Shown piece after piece: positions 6,100 to 14,465 of a stretch of 19,915 bases of DNA. Within the stretch, counting starts at the first letter, position 1; every line of letters starts with the position of its first letter. This stretch comes from Candidatus Segatella albertsiae (lineage in GTDB: Bacteria; Bacteroidota; Bacteroidia; Bacteroidales; Bacteroidaceae), in NCBI GenBank assembly GCA_002451555.1, contig DKCU01000049.1, positions 1-19,915 of the forward strand, read 5' to 3'. Made by a program: the position numbers and the translations under genes. Under the pieces are notes generated by a model. That model was not told the origin of the DNA, did not search any database, and saw only the letters and a list, made by a program, of their open reading frames with translations.

Positions 6100-9000
6100 C
6101 TACTTCACGCTAATCTTCAAGGTTTTGCCCTTCACCTTCACGATATAGATACCAGCAGACTGGAGATTAACCTCGTGCTCCGTACCTTCATATACTGTAT
6201 AGCCGATGGCGTTCACGACTTTGATTCGCTCATTGTCAGCAAGACCAACAACCTGCAAGCTACGATTCTTGACAAGCAACTTCACATCACCCATGGAGAT
6301 ATTACCAATACCAGTGGCAGGAACGACAGTCACTACACAATTGATGGTCAAGTTTGATCCATCTGTTGTCTTGGCAGAGATAATAGTCTTACCTTCACCA
6401 ACACCTGTCACTACACCATTCTCATCCACGGTCGCAACCGAAGTTTTAGCCGAAGTCCAATTCAATTGCTTATTGGTAGCATTCTCAGGATAGTATCTCA
6501 CCAAAAGCTGGACAGGCTTGCCTTGCTCGATGGTAACAGCCGAAGACTCAAATTCCAACTGCGTGATGATGACAGCAGGACCTTGCTTCTTCTCGACCTT
6601 CACTTGACAAATAGCCTTAACTCCACTACCATCTGTTGCCTCTGCCGTAATATCTGAAGAACCTTCCGCTATCGCCAAAACAAATCCTTCGTCAGTAACC
6701 ATAGCAACATCTTCGTTGCTACTATACCACTTGATTTTTCGGTTGGCGGCATCCGTTGGATAAGCTGTAGCTGTCAACTGTATGGTATCATCAACCTTCA
6801 AAGTTGCAGAAGTCTGGCTAATAGTAATGCTTGACACCTTGACTGGTTCTACCTGAGGTTCATCACATCCATCTACTTTTGCAAATCTACCCCACCAAGA
6901 ATCAGCCTTATAAGCACTCTCCTTACCATAGAGGACATGAAGGGTTGTACTCTTAAACACATCGTCCATGTCGGCAGGATCGTGTGTACCAATAAACACT
7001 GGCACATCCTCGGCATAGCAATAGACATCCTTCAAAGCAGAACAGCCATAGATGATGTTGTCATTGATACGGTCTATCGTCTTTGGCATCGAAAGGCTCT
7101 TGATATGCGAGCATCCATTGAAAGCATTATTGTTTACATATCTTGTTCCTTCTGGCAACACGACATCAATAATCTCCACACCATTCATATATATATTATG
7201 TGAGGTGTTGGCAGGGTTTGCCTTGGCATTCTGGAAGTTGGTATGTGCCCAACTATTCAGATGGGAGATGTTGACCTTGCTCAAGACAGGACAAAGATTG
7301 AAGGCATTGTCGCCTATCGTCATTGTGTTGATTTCCGTTCTGAACGTCACTGTTTCCAAAGAAGAGTTATTCTCAAATGCAGCAGAGCCTATACCTTCCA
7401 TTCTTTCAGGAATCGTTATCTCCTGCAAGTGTTCATTGTTGATAAACGAACCTGCTTGTACAGACACGAGCGACTCAGGCAAAGTGATATGACTGAATCC
7501 ACACTCTCCAAACGCATACTCATAAATGATGCTCAAAGTAGAAGACAACGACACGTCGGTCAGTCCAGAGCAATAGCGGAAAGAGTAGTTTCCTACACTC
7601 AACACAGAGTTTGGCATCATCAAGTTGTTAAGAGAGGCACACTTATAGAAAGCATAATCACCAATCGTTGTCAGCGTGCTCTTGCCTACCCACTTGATTT
7701 GTTCCAACTTGGAACATCCATAGAAAGCCGAGGCATCAATAGACTTCATTTTATTGGTAGTACCCTCAAAGGTGAAGAATCGCAACCCTGTACATTCCTT
7801 GAAGGCACTGTTGCCAATATTGATAAGTTGACTATCTTCCTCCACGTTGACCATCTGCAACTTTTCCGCCTTGGTTGACGCAAATTGTTCGATGGCCTTT
7901 ACAGAAGTTGGGATGAACACGCTCTGCAAGTCGTTCTGGCAAGCAAAAGAATAGCTTCCCACATTAGTCACATCGTAAGTAACGCCATTATAGGTAACGG
8001 AACGTGGAATATTGATTGTACCAGAATAATACTGTGCGACCTTACTTGCATCCAACCCATTTCCTTTGGCACCATAAATGCCAGTCACCGTTGCTGTGCC
8101 GTCATCATGCAAGAGATAATAAAGCCCGCCAATATACACAACATTCTCGTCATAGACTATCACTCGACACTCCGAGTATATGCCACTTGCATATACAAGG
8201 GAGCATCTGAGCGTATCTATTCCTGGCTTATTGCCCGTGACATTGCCATCCTTGTCAACACTCGCCACCCCATTGCCCGATGTACTCCACACGACATCCT
8301 TGTGCTCGATATTTTCTGGCTCAATAGCGACAGCTTGCTCCGTATAGGTATCTGTTTTACGAAGTTTGATAGTCATGGTGGAAAGTTTGATAGTTGCATC
8401 AGTTACAGTCACCTTACAAGACGCAGATACAGAACCATCTGTAGTTGTAGCAGTGATCTTTGTCGTGCCAACTTTCAGTCCCTTCACGTCTCCATCTTGG
8501 TTCACAGTAGCGATACTCTTATCTTCACTAGCCCATGACAACTTCTTGTCATCTGCCAACACAGGTGATATTTTTGCCTCAATCGTGGTTGTTGTCGTTC
8601 TGAGGACTTTCATTTCTTTCGGCATCTCAATGTTACTCACTTTCAGAGGAGTCACATGAATTGTCGTAGAAGCAGAAACTCCAGAACCATCCGTTGCAGT
8701 AGCAGTGATTATAGCATCACCAACTTTATGGGCCGTGATAAGACCTGTACTTTCATCTACACTTGCTATATCTACTTGATTACTATTCCATATCAAGTTC
8801 TGATTGTCGGCAGCTGTAGGAGACACCATATATTCCAACTTTCGACTTTCAGTCTTCATAATTGAGCTCTCTTTTGGCAAAGATATAGAACTGACAGGAA
8901 GAGATTTTATTTCCACATCAAAGGTCTTTGAGAATTTCGAACCATCCATTGCCGTGGCCTGCACCTTAGCGGTTCCCATTTTCAAGCCAGTGATTATTCC

Positions 9001-11067
9001 TTCCTCTGTTATTGTGGCAATTGCTGGAGTCAAGCACGTCCATAACAGTCTCTTATTGTCTGCCTCTACAGGTAAAACGTTCGCCTCCAACTTAGTAGGA
9101 ATAGTCTTGACTACACCTGTGGTGATTGGTTCAATGCCATTTACAAGCAATGGAGTGACCTCCACTTCACAAGTAGCAGTGATACCCGAACCATCCCGAG
9201 CCATTGCCGTAATAGTAGCCTTACCCACCTTATGCGCAGTAACAATAGCCTCCAACGGATAATTGCCATTCTGTACGACTGTAGCCACACTATTATCGTC
9301 GCTTGACCACCATACAGAATAGTATTCCGCCTCCAAAGGTTTGATATTAAGCGACAGTTTGCACGTCTCCGTTTTAACGACTGAAGCATTTGGCTGTCCA
9401 AAGTCCATAGAGACTAATGCCCCCCTTTCTATTATTTCTTTCGCATCTTTCCATGGAGATTTCTCCTTATAGCTATTTGATGCATCCTTGGGAACATATA
9501 AGGTAATGTTACTCATTTCCAAAGAACTAGAACTAGTTGTAGGAGGAGTTTTTGAACTAAGAAGAAGCTTTTTTAAATATCTGTTATCAAAACATCTATC
9601 TTCCAAATAAATGACGCTTGTCCCCATAAAATCAGTGTCGCTATTCGTCAAAGCGATACTTGTCAAGCTACTGCAACCATAGAAACAATTTGCTCTCAAT
9701 TTAGTGACGCTACTTGGCAACGTGACACTCGTCAAACTACTGCAACCCACGAAACAAGATTCTCCCAATTCTTTGACGCTATTGGGCAAAGTGATGCTTT
9801 CCAAGCTACTGCAATAAGCGAAACACCTGATTCCTATTTCTTTGATGCCATTAGGCAAAGTGACATTTTTCAAGCTACTACAGTCACTGAAGCAAGCGAT
9901 TTCCAACGAAGTAACACTATTGGGCAAAGTAATATTTGACAAATTACTACAGCCTGAGAAACAACTGGCATTCACACAAGTGATGCCATTAGGCAAAGTG
10001 ATGCTTGGCAAGCTACTGCAATTGTAGAAACAAGCATTTCCTATCGAAGTGATGCTATTGGGCAAAACAATATTTATTAAATCAGAGCAGTTATAGAAAC
10101 AAGCACCTCCCAATGAAGTGACGTTTTTGGGCAGCTTTACATGTTTCAATCGAATGCAGTCTCTGAAACAAGATCCTTCCAACGAAGTAATGCCATCGGA
10201 CAAATAAATCACCGTCAACCCACTACATCCCTGGAAGCAACATGTTCCCAATGAAGTGACGCTGTTTGGCAAACTGATACTCATTAAACCACTACAACCA
10301 TCGAAACAATATGCTCCCAACGAAATGATGCCATCGGGCAAAGATACACCAGTCAACCCACTGCAATCTTTGAAACACCTACTGGCAAGAGACGTAACTT
10401 GATATTCTTTACCTTTATAACTTACTGTTTGTGGAATGGCAACGTTGCCCTGATAATTATTTGCGCAAACTTGTGCCGTCATATTTTTATTATCCAAACG
10501 ATATTTTATGCCATTTTGCACAATGTCTTCACCACTACCATAAGAAGAATACACGTCAAACGTGCTGTTCGTGTCATTGTCGTAATCCGAAGAAGACGAA
10601 TACCAATTATATTGATAATTATAACTATATAGATTGTTCAACCCCCTGTCAGTTTTTTGATTCCAAAAACAGATGCCTCCATTCTCGCTATCCCATGTCA
10701 GCTTCACTTTAACCGCAGCATTAGCAGCCAACACACAACCTAAAGAATGAGAATTAGACTCATCTTGGTAAGCCCAATAATATCCCAATTCATTCTTTAG
10801 ATAGTAATAGCCGCCACCGGCATCTATCAGAGTCCACTCATCTCCATCACCTGCTTTAGCATAAGATGTCAAATACTCTTTGGATCTACTACATGCCAAC
10901 GCCAACGATGACTCGTTATAATGACCATAAGGATAAATCTTTATAACGCTTCCTGCTTTCAATTCATCAAGGTTTGTTACTTTTCCTTGCGAATATGCTA
11001 CTGCACTGCTAACTACAAACAGCTGCAAGCATAACAACCATCGATAAAAATGTAAATGTCGTTTCAT
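6100..11067 (-). CDS. Secreted BspA-like protein with LRR_5 blocks, Ig-like (Big_2) domains and T9SS-like tail
   Basis: This 1655-residue protein has a signal peptide at 1-27 (basic start, LLCLQLFVVSSAVA core, cut near AYSQG). Residues 28-190 are rich in Tyr, Asn and Ser, with no family recognised. Block 1 of BspA-type leucine-rich repeats (about 224-475) has eleven units of exactly 23 residues. Five Ig-like Big_2 domains follow (about 550-972, with IATV and ITATATDGSG signatures). A second, more irregular LRR_5 block spans about 976-1390, then two more Big_2 domains (1408-1491, 1498-1583). The final 70 residues (LQVVGLADNERI, then AGIYIVKVKGKTLKISVK) resemble a type IX secretion sorting domain. 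Likely exported and surface-attached; adhesion is inferred from the family. The start is ATG at 11065-11067, 15 bp after an upstream membrane-protein gene. Confidence 0.92.
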   Translation of the reverse strand: MKRHLHFYRWLLCLQLFVVSSAVAYSQGKVTNLDELKAGSVIKIYPYGHYNESSLALACSRSKEYLTSYAKAGDGDEWTLIDAGGGYYYLKNELGYYWAYQDESNSHSLGCVLAANAAVKVKLTWDSENGGICFWNQKTDRGLNNLYSYNYQYNWYSSSSDYDNDTNSTFDVYSSYGSGEDIVQNGIKYRLDNKNMTAQVCANNYQGNVAIPQTVSYKGKEYQVTSLASRCFKDCSGLTGVSLPDGIISLGAYCFDGCSGLMSISLPNSVTSLGTCCFQGCSGLTVIYLSDGITSLEGSCFRDCIRLKHVKLPKNVTSLGGACFYNCSDLINIVLPNSITSIGNACFYNCSSLPSITLPNGITCVNASCFSGCSNLSNITLPNSVTSLEIACFSDCSSLKNVTLPNGIKEIGIRCFAYCSSLESITLPNSVKELGESCFVGCSSLTSVTLPSSVTKLRANCFYGCSSLTSIALTNSDTDFMGTSVIYLEDRCFDNRYLKKLLLSSKTPPTTSSSSLEMSNITLYVPKDASNSYKEKSPWKDAKEIIERGALVSMDFGQPNASVVKTETCKLSLNIKPLEAEYYSVWWSSDDNSVATVVQNGNYPLEAIVTAHKVGKATITAMARDGSGITATCEVEVTPLLVNGIEPITTGVVKTIPTKLEANVLPVEADNKRLLWTCLTPAIATITEEGIITGLKMGTAKVQATAMDGSKFSKTFDVEIKSLPVSSISLPKESSIMKTESRKLEYMVSPTAADNQNLIWNSNQVDIASVDESTGLITAHKVGDAIITATATDGSGVSASTTIHVTPLKVSNIEMPKEMKVLRTTTTTIEAKISPVLADDKKLSWASEDKSIATVNQDGDVKGLKVGTTKITATTTDGSVSASCKVTVTDATIKLSTMTIKLRKTDTYTEQAVAIEPENIEHKDVVWSTSGNGVASVDKDGNVTGNKPGIDTLRCSLVYASGIYSECRVIVYDENVVYIGGLYYLLHDDGTATVTGIYGAKGNGLDASKVAQYYSGTINIPRSVTYNGVTYDVTNVGSYSFACQNDLQSVFIPTSVKAIEQFASTKAEKLQMVNVEEDSQLINIGNSAFKECTGLRFFTFEGTTNKMKSIDASAFYGCSKLEQIKWVGKSTLTTIGDYAFYKCASLNNLMMPNSVLSVGNYSFRYCSGLTDVSLSSTLSIIYEYAFGECGFSHITLPESLVSVQAGSFINNEHLQEITIPERMEGIGSAAFENNSSLETVTFRTEINTMTIGDNAFNLCPVLSKVNISHLNSWAHTNFQNAKANPANTSHNIYMNGVEIIDVVLPEGTRYVNNNAFNGCSHIKSLSMPKTIDRINDNIIYGCSALKDVYCYAEDVPVFIGTHDPADMDDVFKSTTLHVLYGKESAYKADSWWGRFAKVDGCDEPQVEPVKVSSITISQTSATLKVDDTIQLTATAYPTDAANRKIKWYSSNEDVAMVTDEGFVLAIAEGSSDITAEATDGSGVKAICQVKVEKKQGPAVIITQLEFESSAVTIEQGKPVQLLVRYYPENATNKQLNWTSAKTSVATVDENGVVTGVGEGKTIISAKTTDGSNLTINCVVTVVPATGIGNISMGDVKLLVKNRSLQVVGLADNERIKVVNAIGYTVYEGTEHEVNLQSAGIYIVKVKGKTLKISVK
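9643..10398 (-). repeat. 69-bp tandem coding repeat (CFxxC leucine-rich units)
   Basis: Eleven tandem 69-bp units encode 23-residue LRR units with CFxxC at residues 231, 254, 277, 300, 323, 346, 369, 392, 415, 438 and 461. The spacing never varies. Recurrent DNA words such as GGCAAAGTGATGC show that the units are similar at nucleotide level. A degenerate twelfth unit (CFDNR at 492) is out of register. Confidence 0.9.
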
Positions 11068-11082
11068 TTTTTATACAATTCT

Positions 11083-11790
11083 TTACTTTGAGATAATTTT
11101 CTTATATTCAAGATACTCACCATATCGCTTATAATATTTAGAGACAAGTTCTTGCTTGTCATCTGTATATAACCCATAACAAATTACAAAAATGACAAAG
11201 AATGCCAAGATTTCTAAAAAGCCTGTACAATACTGAAATTGACATTGCTCTTTTTCTAACAAGCTACACACTACCTTTATAACCATACTAACAACAACCA
11301 AGCATTGAAATCCACAAAGTATATCTATGAATTTACCATAAAGACCAATAGGTAGGCCTTTACCATCATCTTTGAAAGGATGATAGTTAGACGGATATAT
11401 TCGAGGGGTTAAGTCTATAGGACTTTCTCCATAATATTTCGAACGTATAGCATAAACTACAAATTGCTCTAATCTTTGTGAGATACCTTGATAGGCACAT
11501 ATATACTTCATGATAAACAAAACTATGGTTGCAGCTATTCCTGCAAAGATCAAAGCATCCAAAGCATATTTACCATCCTTACACAAATCTTTCAAACCTA
11601 TTGTAAAATCCAGATTAGAATGCAAGAATATATACCCATAGCCATATAACACCGCCAATAATGTACAGAATAGAGTTACTGTCGCACTAAATCCATTGTT
11701 ATAGTTAGAGGCAAACTGTTCATGCAGCTGCATCTCCATCTCTTTGACAGCCTCCATGTCATTATGCTCTTTTATCTCTTCGTCACTCAT
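11083..11790 (-). CDS. Four-TM membrane protein of unknown function
   Basis: This 235-residue protein starts at ATG 11788-11790. The first 34 residues are acidic and predicted cytosolic (MSDEEIKEHNDMEAVKEME). Hydrophobic segments lie at about 36-57, 78-100, 152-176 and 189-208. A basic central loop (102-150) and a C-terminal charged tail (209-235) both fall on the same side as the N-terminus. Several cysteines (C42, C70, C98, C159, C163, C175, C183, C188) cluster near the membrane segments. I do not recognise a family. The stop lies 15 bp before the large surface-protein gene, so the two are probably one transcript. An accessory role for that protein is only a guess. Confidence 0.75.
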   Translation of the reverse strand: MSDEEIKEHNDMEAVKEMEMQLHEQFASNYNNGFSATVTLFCTLLAVLYGYGYIFLHSNLDFTIGLKDLCKDGKYALDALIFAGIAATIVLFIMKYICAYQGISQRLEQFVVYAIRSKYYGESPIDLTPRIYPSNYHPFKDDGKGLPIGLYGKFIDILCGFQCLVVVSMVIKVVCSLLEKEQCQFQYCTGFLEILAFFVIFVICYGLYTDDKQELVSKYYKRYGEYLEYKKIISK

Positions 11791-11854
11791 ACACCTAATT
11801 CTGACTTGTCATTTGATTATATCCTTCGAACAAAAATTGCCATATTTTTCATAA

Positions 11855-12133
11855 TCATCCGCTATCCTCCAAATTTACTTGACACAAATTTAAAGAATAA
11901 AAGATGACTATATACCAACTCAGTTGAGCCACAGGTTCTCTGCACCTCAACTGACATTTTCCCAATAAGATAATCGGTAATATGAAGAAATAAGCAAAAT
12001 TACTTATGAACGAGCAGAGCAAGCTTGCCCCCCCGAATTCCAAAACTTGCAACAAAGCGGCGGTCACTTTGTTCTCCTTTTGGCTGTAAAGTCCAAAGAT
12101 GGATAAGTCCTCGATGTTCATAGTTAGTATCAT
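11855..12133 (-). pseudogene. Probable N-terminal fragment of a larger protein (LYSQKENKVTAALLQ)
   Basis: This 92-residue ORF starts MILTMNIEDLSIFGLYSQKE, and residues 14-46 (GLYSQKENKVTAALLQVLEF then GGASLLCSFIS) look like a conserved protein N-terminus. I recall similar LYSQ-ENKVT-ALL openings on much longer nuclease-type proteins, but cannot verify this. After residue 46 the sequence turns hydrophobic and loses resemblance. A shifted frame past that point contains a stop almost at once and then more open sequence ending near 11870, so a frameshifted, deleted remnant is the likeliest reading. A -7 box TATTTTTG lies just upstream at 12149-12156. A genuine small membrane protein is the alternative. 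Confidence 0.4.
11870..11877 (-). promoter_or_regulatory. Possible -7 box for the four-TM/BspA-like transcript
   Basis: The minus strand reads TAAATTTG, with a second identical box at 11885-11892. No convincing -33 partner is seen. From here the leader to the ATG at 11790 would be about 75 nt. Confidence 0.35.
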
Positions 12134-12148
12134 TTACTTATTGGCCGA

Positions 12149-12156
12149 CAAAAATA
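12149..12156 (-). promoter_or_regulatory. Possible -7 box upstream of the gene fragment
   Basis: The minus strand reads TATTTTTG, matching TAnnTTTG, about 16-28 bases before the two candidate ATGs at 12133 and 12121. No -33 TTTG at 19-20 bp. A surviving promoter would fit a once-functional gene here. Confidence 0.35.
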
Positions 12157-12260
12157 CTAAAAAATATTGAAAGTCGATTGGTTCAAATTGGTTTATTTTT
12201 CTCCACCCCGCATTTTTTCGCTTTTTAGGACAAAAGGACATAAAAAGGCGAGGAGCGTAC

Positions 12261-13550
12261 TTAAAAGTATATGGAAGCGGCATATAAAGGAACATTTGTC
12301 ATCCAGCTCTGCTCCCTATAGTCAGACATAGAGAATCGGATGCCATGGAGACCAGAATGCTGTTCAACGAATGTCGATAACGATTTAGAACGTAGGTTCT
12401 CCTCTGCCTTAGCCTCTATCGGTACGATATCACAATCGTGCTGAATCAAGAAGTCAATCTCCAACTTAGCATCATTACTATAATAGAAAACAGATGTATC
12501 GTTGGTTGCTATCAACTGGCTCATCACATAGTTTTCCGTGAAAGCTCCCTTCGATTCTTCCATGCCATTCTCAGCAACCAACAGTTTATCTGCTGGTGTT
12601 TCACTCATAGCTCCTAACAGACCACAATCAAGCAGAAACAGCTTAAAACTGCTGATGTCAACATAGAACTTCAATGGCATCTTGGGCTCGTTCACTCTTT
12701 CTGCCTTATACACCAACCCTGCATCCAACAGCCATTGTATGGCTGTCTCGAAATCTTTAGATCTAGCTCCAGGCTTAGCCACACCATAGATAAATTTCTT
12801 GTTTTCTTTTACCAATTGCGATGGCATGGACTGCCATACCATATTGATACGATTAGCTTCTCGTGTAGGAACATGTTTGGAAATATCTTTCTGATAGGTA
12901 AAAAGGATGTTCTTTTGTATTTTTCTTACCTCAATAGCATCGTTAGTCTCCACAAATGCCTTGACGGCTTCTGGCATACCTCCTACGAAATAATATTCTC
13001 TGAGCATCTTGATATACTCCGAGCGAAGCAACTTAATGGTATTCCAATCCTTGCTCTTTAGAATATCTACCATTTGCTGTTTTCCCTTGGCAAGCAAAAA
13101 CTCATCATAAGTCATTGGGTAGATATTGAGAACATCTACTTTTCCGACAGGAAAGGATTCCCCTTGGTGCATAGCTATTCCTAAGAGAGAGCCAGCCACA
13201 GCTACATGATATTCTGGAGCTTTCTCACAGAAATATTTGAGGGCAGCCAAGCCTCTTCTCAACTCCTGAATTTCATCAAGAATAATGAGGGTCTTACCTG
13301 GAGTAATAGTTTGCTGAGTGATGGCACCTATGGCAAGGATGATACGTTGCATATCATAGTCTTGCAAAAACAAATCTTTCGCCATACTGTTATCATCACA
13401 GTTTATATAAGCAACGTTTTCAAATTCTTGCCTGCCAAATTCCGTAAGCATAAAAGTCTTGCCTACTTGGCGTGCGCCAGCTAACACAAGAGGCTTACGA
13501 TGCTCCTTGTTTTTCCACTCTTTTAGTTGGTTTATGATGTTTCTATACAT
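12261..13550 (-). CDS. AAA_14/DUF4143 ATP-binding protein
   Basis: This 429-residue protein starts MYRNIINQLKEWKNKEHRKP at ATG 13548-13550. Walker A is GARQVGKT at 25-32, Walker B is LIILDEIQ at 88-95, and VAVAGSLLG at 116-124 is a sensor-like strand. The C-terminal DUF4143 region carries LEIDFLIQ and IVPIEAKAE, the Asp/Glu/Lys pattern of a PD-(D/E)XK-like fold. The layout is the common Bacteroidota 'ATP-binding protein' of unknown physiological role, and it appears full length. It has its own promoter, and three direct repeats lie just upstream. A link to mobile elements or defence is often proposed, but nothing beside it here supports a specific partner. Confidence 0.9.
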   Translation of the reverse strand: MYRNIINQLKEWKNKEHRKPLVLAGARQVGKTFMLTEFGRQEFENVAYINCDDNSMAKDLFLQDYDMQRIILAIGAITQQTITPGKTLIILDEIQELRRGLAALKYFCEKAPEYHVAVAGSLLGIAMHQGESFPVGKVDVLNIYPMTYDEFLLAKGKQQMVDILKSKDWNTIKLLRSEYIKMLREYYFVGGMPEAVKAFVETNDAIEVRKIQKNILFTYQKDISKHVPTREANRINMVWQSMPSQLVKENKKFIYGVAKPGARSKDFETAIQWLLDAGLVYKAERVNEPKMPLKFYVDISSFKLFLLDCGLLGAMSETPADKLLVAENGMEESKGAFTENYVMSQLIATNDTSVFYYSNDAKLEIDFLIQHDCDIVPIEAKAEENLRSKSLSTFVEQHSGLHGIRFSMSDYREQSWMTNVPLYAASIYF

Positions 13551-13579
13551 AAGTTACTGATATTAAGTGTTTTCAACTG

Positions 13580-13610
13580 CAAAGTTACAATTTTTCTACC
13601 GAACTTCCAA
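13580..13610 (-). promoter_or_regulatory. Promoter of the DUF4143 ATPase gene
   Basis: The minus strand has TTG (13608-13610), 20 bp, then TAACTTTG (13580-13587), a good -33/-7 pair. The first iteron copy (13591-13606) falls between the two boxes. Confidence 0.7.
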
Positions 13611-13670
13611 GGAAAATTACATTTTTCCTACCGAACTTTTTATCAAAAGCAACACTTTTCCTACCAAATG
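13591..13670. promoter_or_regulatory. Three direct repeats (iterons) over the DUF4143 ATPase promoter
   Basis: Units TTTTTCTACCGAACTT (13591-13606), TTTTTCCTACCGAACTT (13622-13638) and the weaker CTTTTCCTACCAAATG (13655-13670) are spaced 32 and 33 bp, about three helical turns, so they face the same side of DNA. One copy lies inside the promoter. This arrangement fits an operator, perhaps for autoregulation. Confidence 0.65.
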
Positions 13671-13689
13671 ACTGAAAATGCCATAGGGT

Positions 13690-13753
13690 TTCTGTTTCTT
13701 ATAAGTAACATAAACAGCTAAAATATCAATTTTGTCACTTATAAGAAACAGAA
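13690..13753. repeat. 17-bp perfect inverted repeat with 30-nt spacer
   Basis: TTCTGTTTCTTATAAGT (13690-13706) and ACTTATAAGAAACAGAA (13737-13753) are exact reverse complements around an AT-rich 30-nt centre. There is no T run on either side. It lies 140 bp upstream of the DUF4143 ATPase and immediately beside the palindromic array. Confidence 0.8.
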
Positions 13754-13775
13754 CCATACAACTTCATTGGACAAT

Positions 13776-13877
13776 GAAGCCTATTTCATCTGCTATAGAA
13801 GTAGTACTTCATGTAACAAAGAAGTAGTACTTCATGGGCTATCGAAGTAGTACTTCATTCAAGGTTGAAGTACTACT
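13776..13877. repeat. 23-bp-period array of GAAGTAGTACTTC palindromes
   Basis: GAAGTAGTACTTCAT occurs at 13798, 13821 and 13844, exactly 23 bp apart. A fourth unit of opposite sense, GAAGTACTACT, starts at 13867 in register. A degenerate unit, GAAGCCTATTTCAT, lies at 13776. Each core is a 6-bp inverted repeat around one base. The 8-nt spacers all differ (ctgctata, gtaacaaa, gggctatc, tcaaggtt). The units are much too short for CRISPR. Confidence 0.88.
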
Positions 13878-13886
13878 GCGTTTTTT
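13846..13886 (+). terminator. Intrinsic-terminator-like hairpin formed by the last two array units
   Basis: AGTAGTACTTCA (13846-13857) and TGAAGTACTACT (13866-13877) form a perfect 12-bp stem with an 8-nt loop, followed by GCG and six T (13881-13886). The T run is on the plus strand, where no upstream gene is seen. On the minus strand the same hairpin follows the pdxT stop and could still end or stabilise that message. Confidence 0.5.
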
Positions 13887-13895
13887 ATTCCAATA

Positions 13896-14465
13896 TTACT
13901 TCTTGCACATACCCAAGAAATACTTGTGTATCTCCAAGCTGTCATTCAACTCAGGATGGAAGGCGGTGACGAGTTGGTTGCCCTGTCGAGCAGCTACAAT
14001 CTTGCCATCTACCTCAGCCAACACCTCGGCATCACCCCATACCTCTTTAATATAAGGAGCACGGATGAAGGTCATAGGGATGTTGCCCTCGATGCCTTTC
14101 ATCGGAGCCTCGACATAGAAGCTGCCGAGTTGGCGACCGTATGCATTTCTCAAAGCCGTGATATCCATCGAAGCGATGCGCTTGCTTGGCTCGCCCTCTA
14201 TCTTCTTGGCAAGAAGTATCAAGCCGGCGCAAGTGCCATAGACTGGCAGACCTTCCGCTATCGTCTTCTTCACAGGCTCCATCAAACCGAGTTCGTTCAA
14301 GAGCTTCGCCTGGGTGGTACTCTCACCACCAGGGATGATGAGACCATCCTTCGGTTGGTCCCAATCCTTCAACTGGCGAATCTCGAAACTATCCACGCCC
14401 AACTGAGCCAACTTCTGTCTGTGCTCAGCAAAGGCACCTTGTAATGCTAAAACTGCTATTTTCAT
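13896..14465 (-). CDS. pdxT: Pyridoxal 5'-phosphate synthase, glutaminase subunit
   Basis: This 189-residue class I glutamine amidotransferase subunit releases ammonia from glutamine and passes it to PdxS. The N-terminus is MKIAVLALQGAFAEH. The GGEST motif is at 46-50, the catalytic Cys79 is in YGTCAG, and the His170/Glu172 pair is in FHPE. Length is normal for PdxT. The first base of its ATG (14465) is also the last base of the pdxS stop, a one-base overlap, which implies coupled translation and equal supply of the two subunits. Downstream lies the palindromic repeat array. Together with PdxS it gives the complete ribose 5-phosphate-dependent (DXP-independent) B6 route. Confidence 0.97.
   Translation of the reverse strand: MKIAVLALQGAFAEHRQKLAQLGVDSFEIRQLKDWDQPKDGLIIPGGESTTQAKLLNELGLMEPVKKTIAEGLPVYGTCAGLILLAKKIEGEPSKRIASMDITALRNAYGRQLGSFYVEAPMKGIEGNIPMTFIRAPYIKEVWGDAEVLAEVDGKIVAARQGNQLVTAFHPELNDSLEIHKYFLGMCKK

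Noticed and set aside
7243..8538. Plus-strand ORFs of about 211 and 217 residues opposite the surface protein
   Set aside because: Both lie within the LRR/Ig-like coding sequence in antisense and have no recognisable domains.
13776..13877. CRISPR array
   Set aside because: Units are about 15 bp with 8-nt spacers, and no cas genes are nearby. Repeat and spacer lengths are far below any CRISPR type.
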